Shown: in pieces, positions 1 through 10,432 of the stretch | Position numbering within the stretch: position 1 is the first letter of the stretch | Layout: the number at the start of each line of letters is the position of its first letter | NCBI GenBank assembly: GCA_016713535.1 | Contig: JADJOY010000036.1 | Span: 1 to 52,040 of the forward strand | DNA: 52,040 nucleotides | Source: JADJOY01 sp016713535 [NCBI: Deltaproteobacteria bacterium] | Lineage (GTDB): Bacteria; JADJOY01 | Reading direction: 5' to 3' | The notes under the pieces: generated by a model | The model's input: only the letters and a program-made list of their open reading frames with translations | Database searches by the model: none | What the model was told of the DNA's origin: nothing | Made by a program: the position numbers and the translations under genes

Positions 1-702
1 CTGGTGATCTCTTCGGGCAGCGTCGACACCCCTGAAGATCGAGCTTCACCGCATCGCGCTGCTGTTCGTACAGTTCCCGGCGGGTTCCGCGCGTCGCGGC
101 GATCGACATGCCGGGGACCCGGCGGGGCCGAGGATCCCGCTCGCCCGACACCGACGAGGGTCTATCGCTTGCCGGCGTGCCGGGCCCGATGCGCGGCGGG
201 GCGGCCCGAACGGCTTCGTTCAGGCTCAGCGCGGGGCCGTGGGCAGCGAAGCTCGTGCTCACGAAAGCGCGGTGGACGCTGAGGGGTCGAGCTCAGGTCG
301 GCGGCCCTGTGGGCGCGGCGCCGCAGGACGGCGCGGCGCTGATACGGATGCCGAACGGGATGCCCGGGATCGTCGCCAACGCCCCGTCGGTCTCCGATGC
401 GCTAACGCCGCCGGACGAAGCCGCGAAGCTGGTCGAACTCTTCTCGCTGCGCGGCGCCGGCTTGCTCACACGGCGGCCCACCGCGCCGTTGCTCGCGATC
501 AACGGCAGCGACGACGCCTACGTGCCCGCTGCGGATCTCGACGTCTTCCGCGCCTTTCCGAACGCGACCGTGTGGTCGGTCCGGGCGCGACCCACTGCGC
601 CGCCGGAGAAGATCCGTGCCCGTGCTGCTCGCGACCGTCGCGTGGCTGCGCGTGCAGCTCCGCGGTGACCGCCTCACCGATCGCCTGCTGCTGGCGCGCT
701 GA
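1..702 (+). pseudogene. Decayed FrsA-like alpha/beta hydrolase (3' part)
   Basis: Pieces of one alpha/beta-hydrolase are readable, spread over all three plus frames. A stretch around 290-390 reads like the GGPVGAAFQDG..MPNGMPGIVANA region of FrsA-type esterases. Around 480-575 it reads LLAINGSDDAYVPAADLDVFRAF, the strand carrying the catalytic Asp. The expected His follows in another frame (GATHCA, near 585-600), and the C-terminal helix (VLLATVAWLRVQL) is in the third frame, ending at a TGA at 700-702. At least three frame changes are needed, and the 5' end lies outside the window. The number of shifts makes this a decayed gene or very poor sequence. The family assignment comes from recalled motif similarity, so it is moderately secure. 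Confidence 0.5.
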
Positions 703-774
703 CCCGCACGATCGTCCGCGTCCGCGCTGAACCAGCGCCGTGCCCGCGGATGCGCGGGCGAGCTCACGCTCGCC

Positions 775-1330
775 CCTACGCTCCACGAGCCCTCCCGCTG
801 GGTGTGTGGGAGGGCGTCAGCCCTCCCGGAGCTGGCGCCCCGGCGCGCGACGGAGCGCGCGCGCTCCATGAACCGCGATCGGCGGCGACGGCGGAGGCGC
901 CGAGGCGTATCGCCGGGCACGCGACGCGTGCCCCTCCCGTACTGGAGTCCCCGCCGGCTGGAGCGCGGCCGCTTCGTCGGCCGCCGGGGATCGATCGGAA
1001 CCGCCGGCCGCCGGAGGCGGGCCACTCCAGACCGGGGTACGGCCGGGTCCGGTCGCGAGAAGACGCCGGCGCGCGACCGGTAGCGCGCTCCATGAACCGC
1101 GATCGGCGGCGACGGCATGCGAGGCGCCGGGGCGTATCGCCGGGCACGCGACGCGTGCCCTCCATCGCGGGCTCGCCTCCACGCTCCACGACCCTCCCGG
1201 TGGTGTGTAGGGAGGGCGTCAGCCCTCCCGAGCTCGGCGCCCCGGCCCGCCGGAGGGCGGGCCCTCCAGACCGAGAGTGTTCGCCGGCTGCGGCCGCGAG
1301 GGACCGCGGCCCTCCAGGGACCGCGGCCTT
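775..1330. repeat. Intergenic cluster of palindromic repeats, two related copies
   Basis: No gene is supported here. Two related blocks (about 781-937 and 1083-1245) share a run around 'CTCCATGAACCGCGATCGGC' and a perfect hairpin GGGAGGGC-GTCA-GCCCTCCC (808-827 in the first copy). Each also carries one 32-bp element of the window-wide family, CGTATCGCCGG plus stem GGGCACGCG/CGCGTGCCC, at 906-937 and 1133-1163. A GGCCGCGAGGGACCGCGGCC-type hairpin follows near 1290-1320. Long reading frames crossing the block come from GC-rich repeats without stops. Confidence 0.75.
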
Positions 1331-1340
1331 CCAACCCGCG

Positions 1341-2878
<1,538 letters not shown>

Positions 2879-3413
2879 CGATGATCTCCACCGGACGCGC
2901 TGCGCGCCCGGGCTCGGCTGCGACGCTCAGTGTAAGCCCTGCGGCCGCTCGCGGGACAGGGACGCGGCCAGGGCGCCCTCCTGCCGCCAACCGCGGGATG
3001 CAGCGGCCGGCGCGCTGCAAAACCCGGGTGGCGGCCGAGCGCGGCTCCGCACGGACCCGCCGCCGGCGGGGCCCGGGCGAAGATCCTGGGGTTGTGCAGC
3101 GGCCGCGAGCGGGAAGAGACTGGGCCGCGTGGGCGAACCCGTCCGAGCGCCGAAGCACCGCCGATCCGAAACGAGCCGCTGCGTCGGCGCTTGGCACGGC
3201 GCTCGCTTCGTGGCCGCGTTGTCCGCGCGGCGCCGAGCGTCCGCCGCGTCGGACGCGCCTCCCCTCGGCGCCCCGCGGATGACAGATGCCCACGATCCCT
3301 TCCCGGCTCTCGGCCGCGCCGGCGGCGCGCTCGGTCGTCCACACGCCCGCGCAGCACGCCGCAACTCCGACGCCTCGGCCGGCACACGCGCGTCGTCACG
3401 CGGCGAGGATCCG
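2879..3413. other. Intergenic region without a recognisable gene
   Basis: About 535 bp separate the divergent DUF362 and FHA-GGDEF genes. I see no conserved protein, RNA gene or clear promoter in either strand. The overlapping open frames are Arg/Ala/Pro-rich and look like GC-driven shadows. Promoters for both flanking genes must lie here but could not be defined. Confidence 0.5.
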
Positions 3414-4370
3414 ATGCCGAACCGTGACGACCGCACGCGCCCGGTCACTCCGCCGATCTCTCGCAGTGCCTCGGCACCGACCCCAACCTGCGCCTTCCCA
3501 CTCCGCGGCCCACGTCGCGCAAGGCCGCGCTCACCGTGATCCGCGGCACGGCGCTCGGGCGTGCGTTCACGATCACCGGCGAGGGGCTCGCCCTCGACGT
3601 CGGGCGCGCGCCCGAGGCGTCGATCCAGCTCGTCGAGGGCACGGTGTCGCGAGAGCACGCGCGCATCGAGACCGGCCGCACCAAGCGCGGCGGGCTCGAG
3701 GTGCGGATCCGCGGCCTCGGCGGGCGCAACGGCACCTACGTCAACGGCCACGCGGTGCGGGAGGCGGTGCTCGAGAGCGGCGACAAGGTGCAGCTCGGCG
3801 AGGTCATCCTGCGCTTCGACCTCCTCGACGACCTCGACATCGCCTACCAGGAGGTGGTCGCCGACAAGGTCAGCCAGGTCGACGTCGACCCCAGACTCGG
3901 CTGCGCTCGAAGCACTACTTCCTCAACGAGCTGCCGGCGCGCGTCGACGAGTGGCTCGACCTGCGCATCGGCTACGCGCTCGCTTTGATCGACATCGACT
4001 TCTTCAGGACGTGAACGATCGCCTCGGCCACGACGTGGGCGATCGCGTGCTCTCCGCGGTGGGCGAGGCGATTCTCCACGAGGTGCGGCGCGCCGACATC
4101 GCGATCCGCTTCGGCGGCGACGAGCTGCTCTTGGTGCTGCCCGGCGCGGACCTCTCGGAGGCGCGGATCGTCGCCAGCCGCGTGCGCGCCGCGATTCGCA
4201 ACGATGTGTCGGCGATCGCCGGCGACGGCGAGCTGATCAGCGCCTCCATCGGCGTCGCCGCGCACCACGGCGGCGACACCTTCGACCACGTGTTCGAGCG
4301 CGCCGATACCGCGCTCCGGCGCGCCAAGGGCCTCGGGCGCGACCGCGTCCTGTGCGACGGAGACGAGTGA
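3414..4370 (+). CDS. FHA-GGDEF diguanylate cyclase-like protein, frameshifted
   Basis: An N-terminal FHA phosphothreonine-binding domain (LALDVGRAPEASIQLVEGTVSREHARI ... GGRNGTYVNG, about 3570-3800) is followed by a GGDEF domain. The pieces HYFLNELPAR...LALIDIDFF, then NDRLGHDVGDRVL...IAIRFGGDELLLVLPGAD..ASIGVA, end at a TGA at 4370. The signature is GGDEL, a variant of GGDEF that keeps the catalytic acidic residues, so c-di-GMP synthesis is plausible. Three frame changes are needed, near 3446, near 3905 and near 4008. At the last, 'TTCAGGACGTGAAC' stands where TTCAAGGACGTGAAC would restore FKDVND. The start is taken at 3414 (MPNRDDRTRP), which resembles the N-terminus of FHA-GGDEF proteins. 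A PilZ effector gene follows 135 bp downstream. Confidence 0.7.
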
Positions 4371-4374
4371 GGTG

Positions 4375-4436
4375 CGCCAACCACGGTTGGCGAGTCGTTC
4401 CGTCCGGGGCCCTGAAACAGAAGTGTTTCCGGACGG
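4375..4436 (+). promoter_or_regulatory. Two structured hairpins between GGDEF and PilZ genes
   Basis: Right after the GGDEF stop is a perfect inverted repeat, CGCCAACC-AC-GGTTGGCG (4375-4392). It is followed by a bulged long hairpin. The outer arms are CCGTCCGG (4400-4407) and CCGGACGG (4429-4436). Inside lies an inner stem GAAACA-GAAG-TGTTTC, whose 3' arm stacks directly on the outer 3' arm and leaves a bulge on the 5' side. The first could be a terminator stem, though it has no T run. The second looks like a folded leader of the PilZ gene. It does not match the c-di-GMP riboswitch consensus that I know. Confidence 0.45.
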
Positions 4437-4505
4437 ATCGCTCCTGGCACGCCCTTCGCTAACTCCTCTCCGAGGGCGCCACACGGCGCCGCGAGAGGAC
4501 CCGCC

Positions 4506-4923
4506 ATGATCGCTCCCTCCCTGGGCCAGGAAGAGCTCGTCGAGATGATCCTCGAGGTCACCGATCGTCCCGAGCGCCGGGTCCACGCTCGCCACCCGAT
4601 CCGCAGCTCGGTGCGCGTCCGCACCGCCTCCGGTACCTGGTTCGCCACGTCGGTGGACGTCAGTGCGGGCGGCATCCTGCTCGAGATCGAATCACGGCTT
4701 CACCCGCCGCTCGCCGAGCGCCTGCAGATCACGCTGCCGATCCCGGGCACTGGCGACGAGCTCACGCTGGACGCGCGGCCGGTGCGGCTGCTCGCTCCCG
4801 CGTACGGCCCCCCCCGTGCCGCGCATGATGGCGGCGGTGTTCCTGCACCGCGACGCCGAGTCGCTCGACCACCTCGAGCGCGCGCTCGCCCCGCTGCGTC
4901 CGGCGGCCGTCGCGGCGTCGTGA
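4506..4923 (+). CDS. PilZ domain protein (frameshift at a C8 run)
   Basis: The frame starts at ATG 4506 and shows ERRVHARHPIRSSVRVRT...DVSAGGILLEIE. This is the PilZ c-di-GMP-binding pattern: a basic RxxxR-like motif followed by D/NxSxxG. At 4808-4815 there is a run of eight C. Correct reading of the C-terminal part (VPRMMAAVFLHRDAESLDHLERALAPLRP) needs a one-base shift there, ending with TGA at 4921-4923. Total about 139 residues, the usual size of a stand-alone PilZ adaptor. Its position just after a diguanylate cyclase gene suggests that the two work in the same c-di-GMP circuit. The homopolymer makes a sequencing error the likely cause of the shift. Confidence 0.75.
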
Positions 4924-5246
4924 CGTGACCGGCGCACCTCGGTACGGCGCTCCGCGCTCGGAGGGGCACGCCCCCGCGTGCCCGGCGATACGCATCCGGG
5001 CGTGCATCGCCGATGCTGGCGATCGCTGATCGATCCCTCGTGCGGCCGCGAGGGACCGCGGCCCTCCAGCCGAGCGACCTCCATCGCGCGCCGCGACCGT
5101 CCGGCCCGTACGTCCGCATTCCGATCGTAGGGGCGGGCCCTGCGCCCGCCCGCATCCCTCGATCGGCCAGGAGCGCGGCCGCTCCGTCGGCCGCCGTGAT
5201 CGATCCCGATCCAGCGCGAGGTCGCGCGGCGGTAGGATGCCGCGCC
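4924..5246. repeat. Palindromic repeats upstream of the GH84 gene
   Basis: This 323-bp gap holds three different hairpins. One is GGAGG-GGCACGC-cccc-GCGTGCC-CGGCGATACG (about 4960-4993). The second is a GGCCGCGAGGGACCGCGGCC stem followed by CTCCAG (about 5043-5070). The third is GTAGGGGCGGGCCCTGCGCC plus its closing arm (5127-5152). All three belong to the interspersed families seen across the window. No gene is visible. Confidence 0.7.
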
Positions 5247-6671
5247 ATGCGTTCGCCCGCCCGCCTCACCGCGCTCCTCGCCGCGCTCGCTTGCGCGCTC
5301 GTCTCGGGTTGCGGCGGCGACGGCTCGGGCTCGAGCCGGCACGCCAACGTCTTTCCGATCACTGGCCTGATCGAGGGCTTCTACGGCCCGCCCTACGCGG
5401 CCGAGGATCGCCTCGCACTCGTGCACGTGCTCGCCGAAGCGGGGCTCGACCACTACGTCTACGCGCCCAAGAACGATCCGTATCACCGCTCGCGCTGGCG
5501 CGAGCCCTACCCGCCCGACGAGCTCGCGGCGATCGGCGAGCTGGCGCGCGCCGCGGCGCGCGAAGGCGTGACGCTCACCTTCGCCGTCTCACCCACCGAC
5601 ATGGCGTTCACGAACGAGGCGGACGTCGCCGCGCTCCTCGCCAAGCTCGACGCCGTGCGCGCCGAAGGCGTGCGCTCGTTCACGGTGTCCTTCGACGACA
5701 CGCTGCCCTTTTTCTCGGCGCCCGGCGATCTGCTGCGCTACGGCCTCGACCTCGCCGCCGCCCACGCCGAGCTGGTGAACAGCGTCCTCGCACACCTGCG
5801 CGCGAGCGAGCCCGCCGCCGAGCTCTTCTTCACGCCGATGGACTACAACGGCGCGATCCAGCCCTACAGCTTCCGCTTGGGCGAGCTGCTCGATGCCGCC
5901 GTTCCGGTCTTCTGGACCGGGCCGAGCGTCTACTCGCCGAGCGTCGACGCCGCCTACATGGCGCAGGTGGCAGACGCGCTGCGCCGCCCGCCGCTGCTCT
6001 GGGACAACTTCCCCGTCAACGACGCGTTCTATGCCTACGAGCTGCACCTGGGCGAGTACCTCGGGCGCGACCCGGCGCTCGCCGGCGTGCTCGGCGGCGT
6101 GATCCTGAACACCATGATCGAGCCGCGCGCCTCGCAGGTGGCACTTCGCCAGCTCGGCACGTTCGCCGACGACCCCGCGCGGTTCGATCCCGAGCGCGCG
6201 TGGCGCGCCGCGCTCGAGGCCACGGCACCGGGGTCGAACGCCTTCCGGCTGTTCGCCGAGCAGAGCCGGGCGAGCCCGCTCGGACGCGTCGACGCCGTCG
6301 AGCTCGAGGCGAAGGTCGACGCGTTCTACGACGCCTTCGATGGCGGCGGCCCGGCGTTCGACGAGGCGACGGCCGGGCTGGGCGCCCTCTTCGATCGCTT
6401 CTCCGCGATCCGCCCCGCGCTCGCGCGCGAGGTCGCGGACGCACGGTTGCTCGCCGAGATCGAGCCGTGGATCACGCGCCTCGAGGAGTTAGGCGCGATC
6501 GGCCGCCGCGGGCTCGACGCGATCGTCGCGGCCCACGGCGGCGCGGCCGACCGCGCCGCGGCGCTCTCGGTGAAGGCGATGGCCGTCGAGAGCGAGCTCG
6601 ACCCGCACCGCATGTGCGGCGACGCCGTCGCCCGCTTCCTCAGCGAAGGCGCCGACCGCCTCGCGCGGTGA
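5247..6671 (+). CDS. GH84-type beta-N-acetylglucosaminidase lipoprotein
   Basis: A 474-residue protein with the hallmarks of glycoside hydrolase family 84 (O-GlcNAcase/hyaluronidase-like, hydrolysing beta-linked N-acetylglucosamine by substrate-assisted catalysis). Visible motifs are GLIEGFYGPPY near residue 35, YVYAPKNDPYHRSRWREPYP, SFDDT with the paired catalytic Asp at residues 150-151, then FWTGPSVYS and LLWDNFPVNDAFY. The ATG at 5247 gives a lipoprotein signal peptide with lipobox LVSGC at residues 18-22, so it is probably anchored on the cell surface or in the periplasm. It stands alone between repeat-rich gaps, with no sugar transporter nearby, so a role in scavenging or in remodelling glycan surfaces is only inferred. 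Confidence 0.85.
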   Translation: MRSPARLTALLAALACALVSGCGGDGSGSSRHANVFPITGLIEGFYGPPYAAEDRLALVHVLAEAGLDHYVYAPKNDPYHRSRWREPYPPDELAAIGELARAAAREGVTLTFAVSPTDMAFTNEADVAALLAKLDAVRAEGVRSFTVSFDDTLPFFSAPGDLLRYGLDLAAAHAELVNSVLAHLRASEPAAELFFTPMDYNGAIQPYSFRLGELLDAAVPVFWTGPSVYSPSVDAAYMAQVADALRRPPLLWDNFPVNDAFYAYELHLGEYLGRDPALAGVLGGVILNTMIEPRASQVALRQLGTFADDPARFDPERAWRAALEATAPGSNAFRLFAEQSRASPLGRVDAVELEAKVDAFYDAFDGGGPAFDEATAGLGALFDRFSAIRPALAREVADARLLAEIEPWITRLEELGAIGRRGLDAIVAAHGGAADRAAALSVKAMAVESELDPHRMCGDAVARFLSEGADRLAR

Positions 6672-6896
6672 CTGCAGCCACGCCCGGCGTGTAGGGCACC
6701 GGTCCCTCGGCGCCGCAGACGCACGACGGTCCCTCCGGACCGATCGCTCGCTGGAGGCGCACGCGTCGTCGTGCGCCACTCCGGTCTCGACCAGGGTTCC
6801 GTCGTAGGGGCGGGGCCCGTCCCCGCCCGCGGCGATCGATCCCCCGGCCGCGAAGGATCGCGGCCCTCCAACCGGTCGATTCGCGCTGGCCCTGGA
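6672..6896. repeat. Cluster of three hairpin repeats
   Basis: Between convergent genes lie three elements. GGAG plus the stem GGCGCACG/CGTGCGCC (about 6752-6775) is a further stem variant of the main family. A GTAGGGGCGGGGCCCGTCCC element closes with CGCCC (6804-6829). Then comes GGCCGCGAAGGATCGCGGCC followed by CTCCA (about 6848-6872). They may also act as bidirectional terminators, but there is no T run. Confidence 0.7.
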
Positions 6897-7217
6897 TCAG
6901 ACCGTGCCGGGCTCGCTCAACGCTCCTGGCGCGCCGGCTCGCGTCGCCTTCCGGGCCGCCTTCTTCGCGGCGACTTCGGCGACCCGTTCCTCGATCGACA
7001 CGACACGTTCCGGCGCGGCACGCCCGAAGCGGCGTTCGTACTCACGCTCGATGAACTCCGGAAGGGGAATCTTCCACGCCTCCTGCCGATGATTCGCGAG
7101 ACCGCCGAGCGCCTTTGGCCCGATCCCCAGCTCGCGCGCCATCTGGACCTGCGCATGCGAGAGACCGAAACACTTGCGCGCATCGATCCACGCTTGAAGA
7201 TTCTGTGTCTTGCTCAT
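6897..7217 (-). CDS. Conserved hypothetical protein, 106 residues
   Basis: The frame from ATG 7217 reads MSKTQNLQAWIDARKCFGLS, then HAQVQMARELGIGPKALGGL and PLPEFIEREYERRFGR, with a Lys/Ala-rich tail. The pattern resembles small conserved bacterial proteins of unknown function that carry an AWI-ARK..LSHAHVQMARELG..PKKLG core. The N-terminal half could fold as a small helix-turn-helix-like bundle, but I cannot assign DNA binding. It ends 16 bp past the stop of the upstream 2OG oxygenase gene on the same strand, so the two may be co-transcribed. The real-gene call rests on the non-random composition and the intact frame. Confidence 0.65.
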   Translation of the reverse strand: MSKTQNLQAWIDARKCFGLSHAQVQMARELGIGPKALGGLANHRQEAWKIPLPEFIEREYERRFGRAAPERVVSIEERVAEVAAKKAARKATRAGAPGALSEPGTV

Positions 7218-7233
7218 CGATGGCCGTCCTTCT

Positions 7234-9651
7234 TCACGAACTGGCCTTCTTCACGGACGGGCGCTTGGGCTTGGTCGGTCGGGATCCACCGCGCGTCGCG
7301 ACCGCCGCCGGCATGGCGAGCTCGCGAAGGATCCCCTCGGCCCGCTCGCGATGCTCCGCCTCGCGGCGGAAGAGGTCGCGGTCTTTGCGAAGCTGCAACG
7401 TATAGGGCCGACCCTCGCGACGCGTCGCGTGCAAGACCGGCAAGCGCGCGTTGTCGATCAGCACGTGAAGGTGCTCGCGGCGCTCCTTCGCGAGCGGCAG
7501 ATCGAGCGCGGTGAGCTGCGAGCGAAGAAAGCGACCGAGCGCCTTGCACTCTTCACACTTGCACGCGAGCGGCACGTCGATGGACCAATCGTCCGGCGCG
7601 CGCGGCGGACGGCTCGCGATGGCGGCGAGCCGCGCCACGCACACCTCACGCAGCGGCGATCCCAGGATGTAGGTGCGCAACGGTTCGGGCCCGCGGTGCA
7701 CGCGCGAGCAGCGCCACGAGGAAGGGTAAGGTCGCGGTCCGCGCCGCATCCAGCAGCCGTTGCACCGCGGCATCGACCAGGGCGGCCTCGCCGATCGCGA
7801 GCGCCGCGCCGAACGTGCCCGCGAAGGACGTGGAGCGCACGGGGCGTCGTCGAGCTCGAGCCACAGCGAGGAGGGCGCATGGCCGCTGACGTACGCTCGG
7901 ACGGCCGCATCCAGCTCACGTTCGACCCACCACACCGCGAGTGCGCGACCCGTGACACTGCCGCTGCCGGCGAGAAACTCGCACATCGGCAGCATGTCCA
8001 CTCCGTCCTCGCGGATCCCATAGAAGCTCCCGCCGCGCCATTCCGTGACCAAGCCTTGCGCCCACTCGAGCCCATGGCGATCCACGAGCTGCAGCAGATC
8101 GCGGCGTGCGCCCGCGCCGTCCAGACGACGCCATCCCACCGGGCGGAGCCAGGCGCGCGCCATGGACGGCTGCTGGATCCGCGTCGCAACCTTCATGGCT
8201 CGCGCCGCGAACCGCGAGCTGACGCTCCATCCCACGCTGCTCCGCCAGCTCGGCAAGAGCGCCGCCACCTTCGATTCGAGCCCGGCGATGTCGCCAGGCG
8301 GGATCGCGAGGAGCTGATCGACCGCCCACCCGGGCGCGTGCCTGGCGCGGAGCACGAAGCTGTTCGTGCGCGGCCACATCACCAGCGCGGCGCGGTGGTA
8401 CCAGCGATCGACCGTGTTCCCGTAGTTGCCCTGGTAACCCTCATGCTCGACTCGATAGGGCTCGAGCTCCAGATCGAGCGACGGTCTCGGCTCCACGAGC
8501 TCACAATCGTCGATGGGCACCTCGAGCCCCGGTGAGCGCTTGCCGGCGGCGTCCACCCAATGGTCGAGATGGATCTCGAACTCCTCGAGGTCGAGGAGCT
8601 CGTAGTCACGAGCCCGGCCCGTCGCATCGATCTCGCGATCGCTCGCGTCATCCTCTTCATCGTCCGCATCGCGCCAGGAGTCGCGGCCATCTCTGCGACG
8701 CCGGCCGCCGTAGTTCGGCCGGTCACGCATGCACGACCACGTCTCGTGCACCTCGGCGAGCGCGAGAAACCGCTCGCAGTCCAGTCGTTCAGCCACCGCC
8801 GTGAGCGCCGCCACCCGTGCCCTATCCGCACCCTTGAGCCGATCCCACGCCAGGCTCCGCTGCGTGTACTCGTGGTCGAGCAACACCACCAGCCGCGCCG
8901 CCGGAGAGCGCACGCGTTGAGAGTAGGGCTCTTTGACAGGACGAGCGAAGTGGTCGCGTACGCTCTCCTCGAGCGCGGTCGCGAGATCGGGCGCCGGGGC
9001 ACTGGCGGCCGCGCGATCTCCGCGCAACCGCAACTGATAGGTGAGCGTCACCCGCGCCCCGCTCGTCACCGGGCGGACCTCATGACGGCAATCCGCGTAG
9101 AAGACCACGAGCGAAACCTCGTGGCCGCAGCTCTTGGCGCGGGTGAAGGTGCGCGTCTCGCCGTGATGCTCGACGACCAGATCGCCGCCGTGGTGCTCCG
9201 AAGGCAGCAGCACGACCAGCGACGCCACCATGTCGTCGTCGCGCTCCGAGTCTTGGTGCGGCTTGAAGAACTGACCCTTCTCGTAGACCAAGAGCTTGTC
9301 GAACACCGCTTCGAGCGTGGCGCCCGCCGGAAGACCGAGCTCGACCTGCGCCTTGCGCAGGTAGTCCGCCAGCGCCGCATCCCAACCGCGTCCTCGAATC
9401 CGCACCTCGCCGGATGGGATCTCCCACGAGCGGCGAACGGCGGGATCGAACAGAGTCTCCTCGCCCAGCCCGAACGGCGCGGGGCGCGCGACACCGCTCA
9501 GCTTGCGCACCGTGACCGGAGTGATCGGGAGACGCAGCCGGCCGACGCCCGCGACCTCGATCGCGAGGTCGCCCGCGGAAATCCGGCCCTCGGCGGCGAA
9601 CGCGACCGGCGCGCCAACCCGGGCGAGAAGCTCCGTGAGAGATGTCGTCAT
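7234..9651 (-). CDS. Large 2OG-Fe(II) oxygenase superfamily protein
   Basis: About 805 codons from ATG 9651 (MTTSLTELLARVGAPVAFAA). Residues ~125-230 hold a prolyl-4-hydroxylase-like 2-oxoglutarate/iron domain: LLVYEKGQFFKPHQDSERDDDMVASLVVLLPS gives the HxD iron ligands, and YADCRHEVRPVTSGARVTLTYQLRL gives the distal His and the 2OG-binding Arg. The long C-terminal region (helical, with CKCEEC near the end) has no family that I know. Between about 7700 and 7850 the best coding (FAGTFGAALAIGEAALVDAAVQRLLDAARTATLPFLVALLARA) lies in another frame, so two compensating indels bracket that stretch. The upstream frame to 9762 runs into repeat sequence, so 9651 is preferred. The substrate is unknown. 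Confidence 0.75.
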   Translation of the reverse strand: MTTSLTELLARVGAPVAFAAEGRISAGDLAIEVAGVGRLRLPITPVTVRKLSGVARPAPFGLGEETLFDPAVRRSWEIPSGEVRIRGRGWDAALADYLRKAQVELGLPAGATLEAVFDKLLVYEKGQFFKPHQDSERDDDMVASLVVLLPSEHHGGDLVVEHHGETRTFTRAKSCGHEVSLVVFYADCRHEVRPVTSGARVTLTYQLRLRGDRAAASAPAPDLATALEESVRDHFARPVKEPYSQRVRSPAARLVVLLDHEYTQRSLAWDRLKGADRARVAALTAVAERLDCERFLALAEVHETWSCMRDRPNYGGRRRRDGRDSWRDADDEEDDASDREIDATGRARDYELLDLEEFEIHLDHWVDAAGKRSPGLEVPIDDCELVEPRPSLDLELEPYRVEHEGYQGNYGNTVDRWYHRAALVMWPRTNSFVLRARHAPGWAVDQLLAIPPGDIAGLESKVAALLPSWRSSVGWSVSSRFAARAMKVATRIQQPSMARAWLRPVGWRRLDGAGARRDLLQLVDRHGLEWAQGLVTEWRGGSFYGIREDGVDMLPMCEFLAGSGSVTGRALAVWWVERELDAAVRAYVSGHAPSSLWLELDDAPCAPRPSRARSARRSRSARPPWSMPRCNGCWMRRGPRPYPSSWRCSRVHRGPEPLRTYILGSPLREVCVARLAAIASRPPRAPDDWSIDVPLACKCEECKALGRFLRSQLTALDLPLAKERREHLHVLIDNARLPVLHATRREGRPYTLQLRKDRDLFRREAEHRERAEGILRELAMPAAVATRGGSRPTKPKRPSVKKASS

Positions 9652-10432
9652 TCGGTCATCCCTATGGCGCTCGTCCCACTCGTAGCGCCGGTTGGAAATC
9701 GCGATCCACGCCCCGAGTTGTGTGGGCATAGCTCGCCGGTTCCTTCTCGTCGACGGGCCCACTGCACCGCCAGGGCGCTCGGCGCGAAGCCCATCGCCCC
9801 GCTCGCGTCCGTCCCCCGGCGGGCTCGCGCCCGACGCACCGCTCGGAGGGGCACGCGTCGGCGTGCCCGGCGATACGCATCCGCGTTCGCGGCCGCACGA
9901 TCGTTGTTCACTGCACCCCGCCGGGCCGAACAGGGATCCCCGTCATGCCCTACGCACGCGCCACCGCGTATCGCCGGTCGCGCGACGCGCGACCCTCCGG
10001 CCCGATCGGCCGCCGGCTCGACGCACCCCTCGGAGGGGCACGCGTCGGCGTGCCCGGCGATACGCATCCGCGTTCGCGGCCGCACGATCGTTGTTCACTG
10101 CACCCACGGGTCCGAACAGGGATCCCCGTCATGCCCGACGCACGCGCCACCGCGTATCGCCGGTCGCGCGACGCGCGACCCTCCGCGCCCGATCCCCGCC
10201 GGCTCGACGCACCGCTCGGAGGGGCACGCGTCGGCGTGCCCGGCGATACGCATCCACGAATGCGACGGCACGATCGTTGTTCACTGCACCCGCTGGGCCG
10301 AACAGGGATCCCCGTCATGCCCGACGCACGCGCCACCGCGTATCGCCGGTCGCGCGACGCGCGACCCTCCGCGCCCGATCGACCGCCGGTTCGGATGTAG
10401 GGGTGGCCGCCACCTCACCGGGCGATCGCCCG
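9652..10432. repeat. Three-unit array of ~180-bp BIME-like repeats
   Basis: Three units start near 9845, 10033 and 10217. Each reads GGAGG-GGCACGCGTCGGCGTGCC-CGGCGATACGCATCC, then an ACAGGGATCCCCGTCATGCC segment, then the inverted partner CGTATCGCCGG with stem GGTCGCGCG/CGCGCGACC and CTCC. So each unit holds two palindromes in opposite orientation, with different stem sequences. A GTAGGGGTGGCCGCCACC hairpin at 10397-10415 lies next to the stop of the downstream minus-strand gene. No gene is supported in the block. Confidence 0.8.

Noticed and set aside
4371-4505. Known c-di-GMP riboswitch (class I or II)
   Set aside because: The conserved core sequences and tetraloop/receptor that I know from these classes are not present.
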